Source: Terriglobales bacterium
GTDB lineage: Bacteria; Acidobacteriota; Terriglobia; Terriglobales; Acidobacteriaceae
Assembly: GCA_030040855.1 (NCBI GenBank)
Contig: JASHSL010000192.1
Coordinates: 1-32,777 of the forward strand
DNA length: 32,777 nt
Direction of reading: 5' to 3'
The notes beneath the pieces were generated by a model that made no database searches, was not told where the DNA came from, and saw nothing but the letters and a program-made list of their open reading frames with translations. A program made the position numbers and the translations under genes. Shown piece after piece: positions 1 to 8,876 of this stretch (position 1 is the first letter of the stretch; each line of letters opens with the position of its first letter).

Positions 1-83
1 TGGTGAAATTTCAGCGCTAGCTCTCGCAAGACTTGCTCAATGCGGCCGTGACGAGAGACGTGGCAGACTGATGCACCGTGTGC

Positions 84-240
84 TTTAATGCATCGATTGA
101 AATTCCGGGCCAGGTACTGCCGGCCGGAACTTATATCCTTGAGCTGGCGGACCCTACCGACAATCCGACAATCGGGACATGGTTCGGATATTCAGCGCTG
201 ATCACAGCGTTTTATACGCAACCTTGCTGACAGGCGAGGC
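84..240 (+). pseudogene. Remnant of small secreted acidobacterial-type protein (VLPAGTY family)
   Basis: Frame 3 reads FNASIEIPGQVLPAGTYILELADPTDNPTI, then a shift near 172-178 into frame 2 continues VRIFSADHSVLYATLLT. Joined, this matches the pattern of short secreted proteins I know from Acidobacteria (E-PG-VLPAGTY-LKLADS...IVQIF...LLAT). No intact start is visible: frame 3 has stops at about 18 and 69, and the N-terminal half is missing. The reading then runs into a different gene remnant. Function of the family is unknown to me. Identification rests on motif memory only. Confidence 0.45.
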
Positions 241-279
241 GCGCGGCCCGAAGAAAGCTCCGGGCCCCGTGAGCGGGGC

Positions 280-1008
280 TGGCGGCGGACCTGCGAGAAC
301 GATGCCCGTGACATGGAAACAATCGCCAGGAGTCAGGGGTTCGTTACTCAGTCGCTGCTGACGAAAGCCGCCACTGCTACTGGCGTGCTGGCTGTGGTCG
401 AAAAGGCCGCCAAGGAACTGGTCGAGGACGACTTCTTCTTCCTGACGTATTCAGGCCATGGTGGCCAAATTAACGATGCCAATAAAGATGAACCGGATGG
501 GTTGGAGGAAACCTGGGTGCTCTATGATCGAGAGCTACTGGATGACGAGCTGTACGCGGCGTGGTCTCTCTTCCGGCCCGACGTGCGGATCTTCGTGGTG
601 TCGGATAGTTGCCACAGCGGAACGATAACTAAAGAGATGTTTCTAAACCCGACAACGTTTCTGTCTCGTTTGGAAGCGCGTGTGCGGGCGACCGCAGGGC
701 CGAATCTCAGACCGAAGTTTCTGCCGCCTGAGGTTCAGTCCAAAGTTTACAAGGAGCGGGCGTCACTATATGACGACATTCGCAAAAAAGCTCCGCGTAG
801 AGAAAGAGTTAACGTGGAGTGTAGCGTCATCCTGATCTCCGCGTGTCAAGACAATCAGATAGCAATGGAAGGAAATAAGAATGGGCTGTTTACCGAGACT
901 CTGTTGAGGGTCTGGAAGAAATATACGATCATGGGCCATCGGGAGCGAGCTTTCGAGCACCAGAGGCCATTCATGATCACCCTGCCGCGCTCGGCAGCTG
1001 CGGCCTGA
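280..1008 (+). pseudogene. Caspase-like (peptidase C14) remnant, N-terminally truncated and internally deleted
   Basis: The ORF track starts at the ATG at 313, but homology begins upstream in the same frame (tgc at 292: CENDARDMETIARSQGF), where metacaspase-type proteins have their first conserved block. The initial strand expected before it (ALCIGLNxVDP-type) is absent and the upstream sequence is another remnant. The p20 domain keeps both catalytic motifs, YSGHGGQ (His) and DSCHSG (Cys). Near the C-terminus LLRVWKK runs directly into YTIMGHRERAFEHQRPFMI. In relatives about 25 residues lie between these blocks, so an in-frame internal deletion is likely. The family cleaves after basic residues and is common in multicellular or secondary-metabolite-rich bacteria. 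Here it is probably non-functional, although the catalytic core could still be translated. Confidence 0.7.
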
Positions 1009-1081
1009 GCTTAGCGAAAGTTGTTTTTTGCGGCGCGGACTTCGCGCCCCATTTTGTGTAGGACAGCTCTTTGGGGTTCTT

Positions 1082-1264
1082 CTATTCCTCAAAACACGGG
1101 CCGCCCTTGTGCCCAAACGTTTGATGATCCTTTATGCTACGGCTCAATTCATCACGGGTCTTCAACAATGCTTGCCGCTCCTTCTCCGTTAATTTCGGAT
1201 TTTCGAGCGCCGTGATGATGTCGTCGAATTGTGCTTCAAGCTCCTCAAGTTCTGCGCAGAGCAT
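1082..1264 (-). CDS. Small coiled-coil hypothetical protein (60 aa)
   Basis: This is a 60-residue, highly charged protein (MLCAELEELEAQFDDIITALENP...) with heptad-like Leu/Ile spacing across residues 1-45 and a Cys near each end. A very good ribosome binding site (GGAGGTTAAC immediately before ATG) supports the start. It follows kbl on the same strand by 79 bp and could be the last gene of the acsA-acp-kbl group. I do not recognise a named family, and no function is assigned. Confidence 0.65.
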   Translation of the reverse strand: MLCAELEELEAQFDDIITALENPKLTEKERQALLKTRDELSRSIKDHQTFGHKGGPCFEE

Positions 1265-1343
1265 GTTAACCTCCGTTCGCTTGATGCAGGCTCAAGCGCC
1301 CTCTGCGGACCTCAAACCCCACCGAGTTGTCGTCGCGGCCGCA

Positions 1344-2591
1344 TTACGCCGCGAACTTCGCAACCAGTTCCTTTTTTCCCAATCCCAGGATTCCGTGTTT
1401 CTTGCCAACCTTTTTGAAGGCCTCAATCGCGGTATCCAGGTGGTGCTTGTCATGGGCAGCGGAGAGTTGCGTGCGAATGCGGGCCTGGCCCTTAGGCACG
1501 ACGGGGAAAAAGAACCCTACCGCGTAAACGCCCTCGTCAAACAAATCGCGGGCAAAGTCCTGCGCGAGCTTCGCATCGTAGAGCATGACGGGGACGATCG
1601 GCGTATGGCCTTCCTTCAGGTCGAAACCAGCTTCTTTCAGCAGCCCGCGCCAGTATTCTGCATTCCACTCCAGTTTGTCGCGGCGCTCGGTTGTTGTACT
1701 GATCAGATCCAACACCTTCAGTGCTCCCCCCACGATGACCGGCGCCACGGCATTGGAAAATAGATAGGGACGCGCTCGCTGGCGGCACATCTCCACCAAT
1801 TCGCGGCGTCCGCTGACGCACCCTCCGGAAGCTCCGCCCAGCGCTTTCCCCAGGGTCGTAGTGATCACATCGATCTTGCCGAATACGCCGCAGTGCTCAT
1901 GCGTCCCACGCCCGGTTTTGCCGATAAAGCCGGTGGCGTGGGAGTCGTCGACGAACACCATGGCCTTGTACTTCTCTGCCAATGCGACAATCTCGGCCAG
2001 CTTAGCCATGTCGCCGTCCATGGAGAACACGCCATCGGTGATGACCATACGGAACCGCTTGTCCTGATGTTCTTGCAGCTTCTCTTCTAGATGGCTCATG
2101 TCGGAATGTTTGTAGGTGTCCTGCATCGCCTTGCACAGGCGCATTCCGTCCACAATGGAAGCGTGCACCAGTCGATCGGCGATCATCACGTCCTGTTCGT
2201 TCAGGCAGGCCTCGAAGAAGCCTGCGTTGGCGTCCATGCAGGAGGGGAAAAGCAGTGTGTCCTCGGTTCCGAGAAACTCGCTCAGCCGGTTTTCCAGCTC
2301 CCGGTGGATATCCTGGGTGCCACAAATGAAGCGCACGGAGGACATGCCGTAGCCACGTGCGTCGAGTCCGGCATGCGCGGCTGCGATCACCTCCGGATGA
2401 CTCGACAGCCCGAGGTAGTTGTTGGAACAGATGTTGATGCACTTCTTGGTTTGCGAGCCCACCGGGAACTCCACCTCAATTTCCGACGACTGCGGCGAGT
2501 GGATATATCGCTCTTCTTTGAACAATCCCGTGGTTTTGATTCCCTCGATGTCGGACTGATAGGAATGTCGAACTGTATCGGAAAACGACAT
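1344..2591 (-). CDS. kbl: Glycine C-acetyltransferase (2-amino-3-ketobutyrate CoA ligase), PLP-dependent
   Basis: The enzyme joins glycine and acetyl-CoA to 2-amino-3-oxobutyrate or, in the catabolic direction, cleaves that threonine-derived product. The sequence follows E. coli Kbl closely in its blocks: GLFKEERYI, CSNNYLGLSSHPEVI, SVRFICGTQDIHRELE, VDDSHATGFIGKTGRGTHE, the PLP-lysine block TTTLGKALGGASGG, RPYLFSNAVAP, and the C-terminal GFFFPVVPKGQARIRTQLSAAH. At 415 aa it is slightly longer than the usual ~398, with a Lys/Gly-rich tail. The start at 2591 (MSFSDTV) has a GAGG upstream; the ORF could begin 33 nt earlier. No threonine dehydrogenase (tdh) is adjacent. Instead an acyl carrier protein and acetyl-CoA synthetase lie upstream on the same strand, so biosynthetic use or an acyl-ACP substrate is possible. 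The family call is firm; the physiological direction is not. Confidence 0.9.
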   Translation of the reverse strand: MSFSDTVRHSYQSDIEGIKTTGLFKEERYIHSPQSSEIEVEFPVGSQTKKCINICSNNYLGLSSHPEVIAAAHAGLDARGYGMSSVRFICGTQDIHRELENRLSEFLGTEDTLLFPSCMDANAGFFEACLNEQDVMIADRLVHASIVDGMRLCKAMQDTYKHSDMSHLEEKLQEHQDKRFRMVITDGVFSMDGDMAKLAEIVALAEKYKAMVFVDDSHATGFIGKTGRGTHEHCGVFGKIDVITTTLGKALGGASGGCVSGRRELVEMCRQRARPYLFSNAVAPVIVGGALKVLDLISTTTERRDKLEWNAEYWRGLLKEAGFDLKEGHTPIVPVMLYDAKLAQDFARDLFDEGVYAVGFFFPVVPKGQARIRTQLSAAHDKHHLDTAIEAFKKVGKKHGILGLGKKELVAKFAA

Positions 2592-2657
2592 AAAAAGCCT
2601 CGCGTAATGCAATTCTGTGCCCAATTCCTAACCAGGCCTCGGCTGCCCTGGGCACGC

Positions 2658-2924
2658 TTAAACGCTGCCGACTCCCGCCCGATGGAACCGCCGCACTAAA
2701 GCCACAATGCGCTGGACCGTATCGAAAGCTTCGGGTGTAGCGTCGGCGTCCGGAATGTGGATCGCATATTTCTTTTCCAGGAATCGCAGGAGAGACACCA
2801 TGGAAAACGAATCCACGAGACCGCTGGAAAGCAGCGGCGTGGTCTCGCTGATTTCCCGGTCGTCTCCCTCTTGCACATACTCCCGGATGATGTAATCGCG
2901 TACTACTTTGGTGATTTCGTCCAT
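2658..2924 (-). CDS. Stand-alone acyl carrier protein (88 aa)
   Basis: This is a small acidic protein with the phosphopantetheine attachment motif GLVDSFSMVSL (Ser of DSF) in the expected position about 40 residues in, followed by the helix III/IV pattern ...LRFLEKKYAIHIPDADATPEAFDTVQRIVALV. Start chosen at the ATG at 2924, preceded by a GAGGAAAGG-type ribosome binding site inside the end of acsA; the longer ORF in the track reads through acsA in another frame. The stop of acsA at 2938 is 13 bp away, and kbl follows after 66 bp, so the three genes are probably one transcript. It is not the primary FabF/FabG-linked ACP by context. It presumably carries a short acyl group made or used by its neighbours, which is inference. 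Confidence 0.85.
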   Translation of the reverse strand: MDEITKVVRDYIIREYVQEGDDREISETTPLLSSGLVDSFSMVSLLRFLEKKYAIHIPDADATPEAFDTVQRIVALVRRFHRAGVGSV

Positions 2925-2937
2925 GGGCGGCCTTTCC

Positions 2938-4638
2938 TCAGTCCTCCATGATTGTGGAGAGATCCCCGAGTGGCTCGTTAAACTCCCTGCAGCGCAGTAT
3001 GCGGCGCACGATCTTGCCGCTGCGCGTTTTCGGCAGAGAGTCCACGAACTCAATTTCCTGGGGCATGGCCAGCGGCGACAGCCGCTTGCGAATGCTGTTC
3101 ATGATTTCCAGTTCGAGGTCATCGGATGGCTGGAAACCTCCCTTAAGGGTTACGTAGGCTTTCACGACTTCCATGTTGATGGGATCGGGCTTGGCGACGG
3201 CAGCGGACTCAGCCACGGCGGGGCATCCCAGCAGAGCCGATTCAACCTCAAACGGACCCACCAGATGACCGCCCGTGTTAATGACGTCGTCATCTCGCCC
3301 CATGAACCAGAAATAGCCATCGGCATCGATTGAGGCGCGGTCGCCGCACAGATACCATCCATTCTTGAATTTCGCGCGAAATCCCGCCTCGTTGTTCCAG
3401 TAGCCGCGAACTTGCGATGGCCAGCCAGGGCGCAGCGCGATCAGGCCTGCGGCGCCCGCCCGATTCACCGGCGCGTAGCTTTTCGGATCCAGCACCGTCG
3501 CAGTGATCCCCGGAAACGGCTTTCCCATCGAGCCCGGTTTGATCGGCATTCCCGGGAAGTTAGTGATGACGATGCAACCGGTTTCGGTCTGCCAGAAGGT
3601 ATCGTGAAATGGCTTTCCAAATACGTCTTCCGACCAGAGTACCGCCTCAGGGTTCAGTGGTTCACCGACGCTGGCCAGATGGCGCAAGCTCGATAGATCA
3701 TGCTTGCGGGCGATTTCAACCCCCTCTTTCATCAGGAGGCGGATGGCGGTCGGCGCCGAATACCAGACGGTCACACGATACTTCTCGATGAACTCGTACC
3801 ATCGTTCTGCGTTGAAACCGGAGTCGAGAACCACCTGCGTAATTCCGTTCGACCACGGCCCGATGATGCCGTAGGACGTGCCGGTGACCCAGCCGGGGTC
3901 TGCGTTGCACCAGTAAATGTCGTCGGGCTGAAGATCGAGAACCCATTTTGCGGTGAGGTACTGTGCAATGATCGAATAGTGGACGTGCTGTGCACCCTTC
4001 GGCTGGCCCGTGGTGCCTGAGGTGTAGTGCAGAACCGAGGGAGACTCGGCCGTGGTCGGGTAAGTAGAGAACTCTTCCACCCGCGGAGCCTGTTCCATCG
4101 CAAAGGAGATTTCTCGCTCCTGCAGCGAAGTCGGGTCTGCATCCACCACGATGATGTGCCGCAGCTTCGGAAGCCGATTGCGGATCTTGCGAACCTTGTA
4201 CAGATGTTTCTTTTGGGTGAGGATAGCGGAGGTCCCGGCATCAGCAAGACGCACCAACAAAGATTCGTCACCGAACGCAGAGAACAGCGGCTGCGCCACC
4301 GCTCCTATCTTCAGAATCGCAAGAAACCCGATATACAGCTCGGGCACACGATCCAGAAACAGGCAAACCCGCTCGCCCGGTTGAATGCCTTGCATGCAGA
4401 GAAATTGAGCGATGGTGTTGGAAAGGATTCGAACGTCGTCGTAGGTGAATCGCTTCTCGTTGCCCTGATAGTCTTCCCATAGCAACGCGAACTTGTTGGC
4501 CAGCCCCAGTTGGCATATGCGATCACTGCACATCCAGGCAACATTGATCGGGGAGCCCGGCCGATAGCCCAATTCGCGCTCGGCCACATTCCAGTCGAAG
4601 TTCGCAGTAAAATCCTGGTAGCTTGGCGGGGAGCGCAT
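2938..4638 (-). CDS. acsA: Acetyl-CoA synthetase, AcsA type (566 aa)
   Basis: AMP-forming ligase: acetate + ATP + CoA to acetyl-CoA. It resembles Bacillus AcsA in length and sequence, including the A3 motif YTSGTTGQPKG, DIYWCNADPGWVTGTSYGI, WYSAPTAIRLLM, SVGEPLNPE, the A8 hinge region WFMGRDDDVINTGGHLVGPFEVES, the catalytic lysine block LPKTRSGKIVRR, and the near C-terminal GDLSTIMED. The start was placed at the ATG at 4638 (MRSPPSYQDF), which has GAGGGGGT upstream; the ORF upstream of that is low-complexity and reads through the leader. It heads acsA-acp-kbl. One deviation from the AcsA form I remember is GHLVGPFEVE where GERVGPFEVE is usual. Substrate could therefore be another short carboxylate, with loading onto CoA or onto the adjacent ACP. 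Confidence 0.85.
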   Translation of the reverse strand: MRSPPSYQDFTANFDWNVAERELGYRPGSPINVAWMCSDRICQLGLANKFALLWEDYQGNEKRFTYDDVRILSNTIAQFLCMQGIQPGERVCLFLDRVPELYIGFLAILKIGAVAQPLFSAFGDESLLVRLADAGTSAILTQKKHLYKVRKIRNRLPKLRHIIVVDADPTSLQEREISFAMEQAPRVEEFSTYPTTAESPSVLHYTSGTTGQPKGAQHVHYSIIAQYLTAKWVLDLQPDDIYWCNADPGWVTGTSYGIIGPWSNGITQVVLDSGFNAERWYEFIEKYRVTVWYSAPTAIRLLMKEGVEIARKHDLSSLRHLASVGEPLNPEAVLWSEDVFGKPFHDTFWQTETGCIVITNFPGMPIKPGSMGKPFPGITATVLDPKSYAPVNRAGAAGLIALRPGWPSQVRGYWNNEAGFRAKFKNGWYLCGDRASIDADGYFWFMGRDDDVINTGGHLVGPFEVESALLGCPAVAESAAVAKPDPINMEVVKAYVTLKGGFQPSDDLELEIMNSIRKRLSPLAMPQEIEFVDSLPKTRSGKIVRRILRCREFNEPLGDLSTIMED

Positions 4639-4721
4639 CGGCTGGACCCCCTCGGCGCCGCGGCGGCCGGGATCGTAAGGAAGTTGGAAATTTCCCGACA
4701 CCGCCCCTAAAATTTTACCCA

Positions 4722-4738
4722 CTGCCCAGTCAGGGCAG
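4722..4738 (-). promoter_or_regulatory. Small hairpin in the acsA leader
   Basis: CTGCCC-agtca-GGGCAG is a perfect 6-bp inverted repeat with a 5-nt loop, about 85 bp upstream of the acsA start in the 227-bp gap after the TPR gene. There is no T-run after it on either strand, so it is not a convincing intrinsic terminator. It may be a leader structure or chance. Confidence 0.25.
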
Positions 4739-4865
4739 CAGTGACCCCTCTCATTCCACCGTGTGACAGCGGAAAACGCCCATCGGTTCACAGCGTGGAT
4801 TGAATACTACGAAGCTTCACACGCCGGGGAAATTATCGCCGGAAAAAATCCTGCGACGCGACCCT

Positions 4866-5378
4866 TCAGGCCACCGGTGCACCCTCGGCCACGTCAAGCC
4901 CAACCGGCGCTTTCTCCGCTTCCACGCCGGGCAGGCTTTGCAACAACCGGATGCATCGGTTCCATCGCAGGATGCAGTCGTCATCGTCCTGTGGGCAAAT
5001 TTTCTCGGCCTGCTCGAAACAAGCCATCGCATTCTCCAGCAGAGGCACCAATATGCGCAGCGGCTCACCGGCACGCAGTTGAGCCTTGGCCTTCCGTTCG
5101 TGGAGAAGGCCGGTGTAGTAGAGGCGCTCGTAGGGATCCGTCAGGCTCTGAAAAACACTCTCCACCTCTGGACAGCGGTCCGAGGAGCCACCACAGAACT
5201 GGTCCGCCATGGCGAGTCCAAGCATGCGTAGGGCGGCTTGGTTGTCAGCTTGTACGGCGAGGATGTCACGGCAGATCGACTCTGTCTCCTCCGCTTCGTT
5301 GAGATAGCGATATATTTCGGCCTTCGCGAGTGCCCGCGCGATGCCACCTTTCGTAAGGATCTTCAGCTTCAGTTCCAT
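4866..5378 (-). CDS. TPR-like helical protein of unknown function (170 aa)
   Basis: The protein is almost entirely helical by composition, with repeat-like segments (ALAKAEIYRYLNEAEETESICRDILAVQADNQAALRMLGLAMAD..., then LLENAMACFEQAEKICPQDDDDCILRWNRCIRLL) that fit two to three tetratricopeptide units. Start placed at the ATG at 5378 (MELKLKIL), 10-12 nt after GGGGAGGAT; the track ORF begins nine codons earlier. It lies between sdhB (113 bp upstream) and acsA on the same strand. It has no signal peptide or membrane segment, so it is probably a cytosolic scaffold or assembly-type protein. A specific role cannot be read from the sequence. Confidence 0.7.
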   Translation of the reverse strand: MELKLKILTKGGIARALAKAEIYRYLNEAEETESICRDILAVQADNQAALRMLGLAMADQFCGGSSDRCPEVESVFQSLTDPYERLYYTGLLHERKAKAQLRAGEPLRILVPLLENAMACFEQAEKICPQDDDDCILRWNRCIRLLQSLPGVEAEKAPVGLDVAEGAPVA

Positions 5379-5491
5379 GGTATCCTCCCCATCTCTCAAC
5401 TCCAACTTACATTCTAATATTGGCAGTTTTGGAATGCAGCCGCAGTGATGTGCGGCGCTTGTGTCGCGCTATACCTCAGGAGTGAAAATCG

Positions 5492-6328
5492 CTAGCCTAC
5501 TGTTCCTTTCGGAGCGGCAGCGATATCGGGGAGCAGTTTGCCCTGTCCTGGACCATGCAGTTTCTCGCATCGCTTTATCCGACGAGCCAGATGGAGATAG
5601 TCCAGCACGAGACGGCGCTTGAGAAGCTGCAGTGCCCGAGCAGGATCCACACCCTTGGGACAGGCGCGCGAGCACTCGCCGGCGTAATGACAACGGAACA
5701 CGCCGGTGGATGTACCCGTCAACGCGTTGCGCTCACGGCGCCCCTCATCGCGCGTATCCGCGTTATAGCGCTGCGCCGCGGTCAACGGCATAGGGCCAAG
5801 ATAGCGCGCGTCCGTGGCCAAGGTCGGACACGCCGCCATACAGCAGCCGCACTTGATGCAATAAGTGAACTGAAGATAGCTCTCCAGTTGCTGCGGAGAT
5901 TGGTAGAACTCGCCGGCTGGATCATTGATTTCAGCCTCATTAATACGCAAGATGTAGGGCTTGATTGAACGGTGTTTGTCAAACATCGTCCAGAGATCGG
6001 GAACCAGGTCGCGGATGATCTCGAAATTAGGCAACGGCGCCACTGTCAGATTGGCATCGGCGATGTGTAGGATCTGGGTGTTGCAAGCTAAGCCCGGACG
6101 GCCGTTCAAAAACATGCCGCACGAACCGCAGATACCCATGCGGCACGAGTACCGCCAGGCCAGCGTGGAATCAAGGTTATCCTTTATATAGTGCAGGCCC
6201 TCTAGGACGGTCATACCTTCTCGCACGGGAACCGCGTAGGTCTTCAGGTACGGTGCGCCGTCAGTTTCCGGATTGTACCGCGTGACGTGAAAAGTTATTA
6301 GTCGCGCGGCATTGCTGATTCCCGGCAT
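5492..6328 (-). CDS. sdhB: Succinate dehydrogenase/fumarate reductase iron-sulfur subunit
   Basis: Electron-transfer subunit of complex II. It shows all three cluster motifs in order: [2Fe-2S] CRMGICGSCGMFLNGRPGLAC, [4Fe-4S] CIKCGCCMAACP, and [3Fe-4S] CHYAGECSRACPKGVDP. At 278 aa it is slightly longer than usual, with a Lys/Arg-rich C-terminal tail. Start placed at the ATG at 6328 (MPGISNAARLI), preceded by GGGGGTAGCC and overlapping nothing; the track ORF adds 18 residues out of sdhD. It is the last of four genes sdhA-C-D-B with 1-15 bp spacing. The ECSRACPKGVDPA region resembles FrdB as much as SdhB, so sequence alone does not settle the direction. Confidence 0.93.
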   Translation of the reverse strand: MPGISNAARLITFHVTRYNPETDGAPYLKTYAVPVREGMTVLEGLHYIKDNLDSTLAWRYSCRMGICGSCGMFLNGRPGLACNTQILHIADANLTVAPLPNFEIIRDLVPDLWTMFDKHRSIKPYILRINEAEINDPAGEFYQSPQQLESYLQFTYCIKCGCCMAACPTLATDARYLGPMPLTAAQRYNADTRDEGRRERNALTGTSTGVFRCHYAGECSRACPKGVDPARALQLLKRRLVLDYLHLARRIKRCEKLHGPGQGKLLPDIAAAPKGTVG

Positions 6329-6330
6329 GG

Positions 6331-6714
6331 CTACCCCCTTGCTCCCGCTAGCGCGATGCCATGCGCCGCCACAGCCGCCCATGTGCCCAAGCCAAACAGT
6401 CCCAGTCCCACAACGAGGAGAACAACGGTGATGGTTTCCTCAAACGCGGGCTTCAGCGTCAGCTCGAATAGGATGGTCCGCAAGCCGTAGAGACCGTGAT
6501 AGAGCGCAACACCGAGGAGGAGGATATACGTCACGGTGAAAAACAACTTGCCATCGCGAAAGAGGCTGTTCTGCAAAGAGTCCGGCTCGGTGCCGTAAGG
6601 GGCAAACCAGTGAGCAGTTCCCACCATGTGCATGATGAGCATGTGCAGACCGAGCAGGAACAGGAGCACCACTCCCGCCGCCATGTGCCAGGTCCAGTAT
6701 TTGGTTCGGTTCAT
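6331..6714 (-). CDS. sdhD: Complex II membrane anchor subunit (SdhD position)
   Basis: This is a 127-residue membrane protein with three hydrophobic segments (about residues 11-31, 56-76 and 94-118). Early histidines (WHMAAG, LHMLIMHM) could ligate haem. Start at the ATG at 6714 (MNRTKYWTWH) because GGAGGAGAG directly precedes it; the longer track ORF is a readthrough of sdhC in another frame. It is separated by 8 bp from sdhC and 2 bp from sdhB, indicating one transcript. SdhC/SdhD anchors are poorly conserved, so the assignment rests on size, topology and position. Confidence 0.8.
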   Translation of the reverse strand: MNRTKYWTWHMAAGVVLLFLLGLHMLIMHMVGTAHWFAPYGTEPDSLQNSLFRDGKLFFTVTYILLLGVALYHGLYGLRTILFELTLKPAFEETITVVLLVVGLGLFGLGTWAAVAAHGIALAGARG

Positions 6715-6722
6715 CTCTCCTC

Positions 6723-7154
6723 CTACTCGATTAGAGCTGCATAACCGCCGATAGCCAGAAAAACAGCGGTCAAGATCATCATGCAAACCAGCAGCGGGCG
6801 TTGGACATTGAGCGATGTCTTGTAGGGATAAACCGGTTCGATCGGCTTGCCAACAGCGAACCCAAGCTCCACGAGCACCAGACGAATACCGTTGCAGGCA
6901 TGATAGGCAAACGCCGCGAAAACCACGTACTCCGCGAACTCGAAAATGGGTTGATGCAAGAACCCGTGCCCGGCCCACAGGTATATGCCTTTGGCGCGCA
7001 GGCTGGTGACAACGATATGCAGCAAAAAGTAGAAAAGAATCCCCAGGCCCGTGATGCGATGCAGGATGTAGGCGTAGCGCTCCGCGCCCCAACGGCCGCC
7101 GCCAAGCCATCCCCATATCCCGAGCCGGTTATCGTATCTGTTGATTTGCGACAT
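6723..7154 (-). CDS. sdhC: Complex II cytochrome b-type anchor subunit
   Basis: A 143-residue membrane protein with the SdhC-like start RYAYILHRITGLGILFYFLLHIVVTS, where HRITG and the following His match the quinone/haem region of the family. A second hydrophobic segment contains YHACNGIRLVLVELG (His of the H-x-x-x-G-I-R motif), and a third spans residues 118-141. A ribosome binding site (AGGAGCTT) precedes the ATG at 7154. It lies 6 bp downstream of sdhA and upstream of the second anchor. Confidence 0.87.
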   Translation of the reverse strand: MSQINRYDNRLGIWGWLGGGRWGAERYAYILHRITGLGILFYFLLHIVVTSLRAKGIYLWAGHGFLHQPIFEFAEYVVFAAFAYHACNGIRLVLVELGFAVGKPIEPVYPYKTSLNVQRPLLVCMMILTAVFLAIGGYAALIE

Positions 7155-7160
7155 AAGCTC

Positions 7161-8876
7161 CTAGTATTTCCGCTCGACGGGCTTCCAGTTGGTAATGGTC
7201 ACCGGCTTGTACTCGAGGCTCGGTTTGCCGCACGTGTAATAAACCATGGAATGGGCCAAAAACTTCTCGTCATCGCGCCTGGAGAAATCGATGCGCGCGT
7301 GAGCTCCACGAGATTCCTCGCGCGCCAAACCTGCCGAGAGCAGCACGTCAGCCAATTCCAGCATGTTTTCCGTTTCCAATGCTTGAACGAGATTAGTGTT
7401 GTAAATGCGGCTCTTGTCCTGGATCGTGATTTTTTGGAAACGCTGCTTGAGCTGAGCAATCCCCTCCAGGCCCTCATTCATAGACGCGCCAGTACGGTAG
7501 ACACCCGCGTGTTTATCCATCAGGGCTCGGAGTTCCCGGCGAATCTGCGCTGGGCTCTCTGTCCCCCTCTGTTTGAGCAGGCCGTCGAAAATGCGGCGAT
7601 GTTCCTCGCGGGACTTTTCTTCGGGAACCTCGCTGAGCGGTGAACCCGATTGCAAATACTTCATGATCTCGCCTCCGGTGATGCCACCCCACACGAGGCA
7701 TTCGGCGGTGGAGTTGCACCCGAGGCGGTTGGCGCCGTGCATGGAATGGCAGGCCACTTCGCCGGCGGCCCAGATGTTCTCAACTTTTGTTCGCCCGTCG
7801 ATGTCGGCTTCGATGCCGCCCATCGAGTAGTGCGCCACCGGCCGGATCGGGATGGGCTGCGTGATTGGATCGATCCCCAGAAACTTCATGCACACTTCGC
7901 GTATCAAAGGCAGGCGCTTGTTGATGCGCTCAGCTCCCAGGTGGGTCAGGTCGAGATGGATATAATCGAGCCCATTAGCTGCCGGGAAACCGCGGCCCTC
8001 GATGATTTCCGTCATCTCAGACCGGGAGACGATGTCGCGGGGTGCCAGTTCCATCATCTTGGGCGCATACTTCTCCATGAAGCGCTCGCCTTTGTTGTTG
8101 CGCAGGTAGCCGCCTTCCCCGCGGCAGCCTTCCGTCATCAGAATGCCCGATGGCACCAGCCCCGTCGGATGGAACTGCAGGAACTCCGGATCTTCCAGCG
8201 CGAGACCTGCGCGGTAAGCGATGGCCTGTCCGTCGCCAGTAACGGTTTGCGAATAGGTGGTGAATCCGTACAGATTTCCCAGGCCTCCGGAAGCAATCAG
8301 GAGCGCCTTGCCGCGCAGAACCAGGAACTCACCGCTAGGCAGGTCGTAGACCGTAAGCCCAGCGAATCGATCACCATCGAGCAGTAACGAAGTGACGAAG
8401 CACTCGTCGTAGCGTTTGAAGTTGTTGTATTTGATGAGTGTGTCGTACAGGGCCTGCATCTCGAAGAAGCCGGTCTTGTCCGCCGCCATGCAGGCGCGCG
8501 GAAACGAATGGCCCCCGAAGGGCCGCTGCATAATGCGGCCATCCTCCCGGCGCGACCACGGCACTCCCCAGTGCTCCAGAAGGCGGATCTCATCTGGCGC
8601 GGTGTGCACAAACCGATCGACCGTATCTTGGTCTGCCAGGAAATCGGATCCCTTTACCGTATCCCAGGCGTGTAGCTCAAAGCTGTCGCCTTCCTCAGGG
8701 CGCATGACTGCGCCCGTACCCCCCTCAGCACACACCGAATGGGACCGCATGACCTGTACCTTCGACACGATACCGATGTCGGCCGCACCTTGGGTCCGTA
8801 TGCTGATTTCTACCGCAGCACGCAATCCCGCCAGTCCAGTACCAAAAATCAAGACATCATGAGTTGTATTGCGCAT
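7161..8876 (-). CDS. sdhA: Succinate dehydrogenase/fumarate reductase flavoprotein subunit
   Basis: The catalytic FAD subunit (571 aa, normal length). The dinucleotide fold is [12 protein letters not shown] at residues 12-23. The covalent-flavin histidine region is [14 protein letters not shown]. Substrate-site blocks are [25 protein letters not shown] and [21 protein letters not shown]. The start ATG at 8876 has GGAG at a suitable distance. It is first in the sdhACDB operon, and the promoter must lie in the non-coding region beginning at 8877. Together the four genes encode a respiratory complex II, pointing to a respiring organism. Confidence 0.95.
   Translation of the reverse strand: MRNTTHDVLIFGTGLAGLRAAVEISIRTQGAADIGIVSKVQVMRSHSVCAEGGTGAVMRPEEGDSFELHAWDTVKGSDFLADQDTVDRFVHTAPDEIRLLEHWGVPWSRREDGRIMQRPFGGHSFPRACMAADKTGFFEMQALYDTLIKYNNFKRYDECFVTSLLLDGDRFAGLTVYDLPSGEFLVLRGKALLIASGGLGNLYGFTTYSQTVTGDGQAIAYRAGLALEDPEFLQFHPTGLVPSGILMTEGCRGEGGYLRNNKGERFMEKYAPKMMELAPRDIVSRSEMTEIIEGRGFPAANGLDYIHLDLTHLGAERINKRLPLIREVCMKFLGIDPITQPIPIRPVAHYSMGGIEADIDGRTKVENIWAAGEVACHSMHGANRLGCNSTAECLVWGGITGGEIMKYLQSGSPLSEVPEEKSREEHRRIFDGLLKQRGTESPAQIRRELRALMDKHAGVYRTGASMNEGLEGIAQLKQRFQKITIQDKSRIYNTNLVQALETENMLELADVLLSAGLAREESRGAHARIDFSRRDDEKFLAHSMVYYTCGKPSLEYKPVTITNWKPVERKY

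Noticed and set aside
1344-4638. A sphingolipid (serine palmitoyltransferase) locus
   Set aside because: The oxoamine synthase has Kbl-specific blocks (SVRFICGTQDIHRELE, VPKGQARIRTQLSAAH) and the ligase is AcsA-like, so a long-chain acyl role is not supported by sequence; only the layout is similar.
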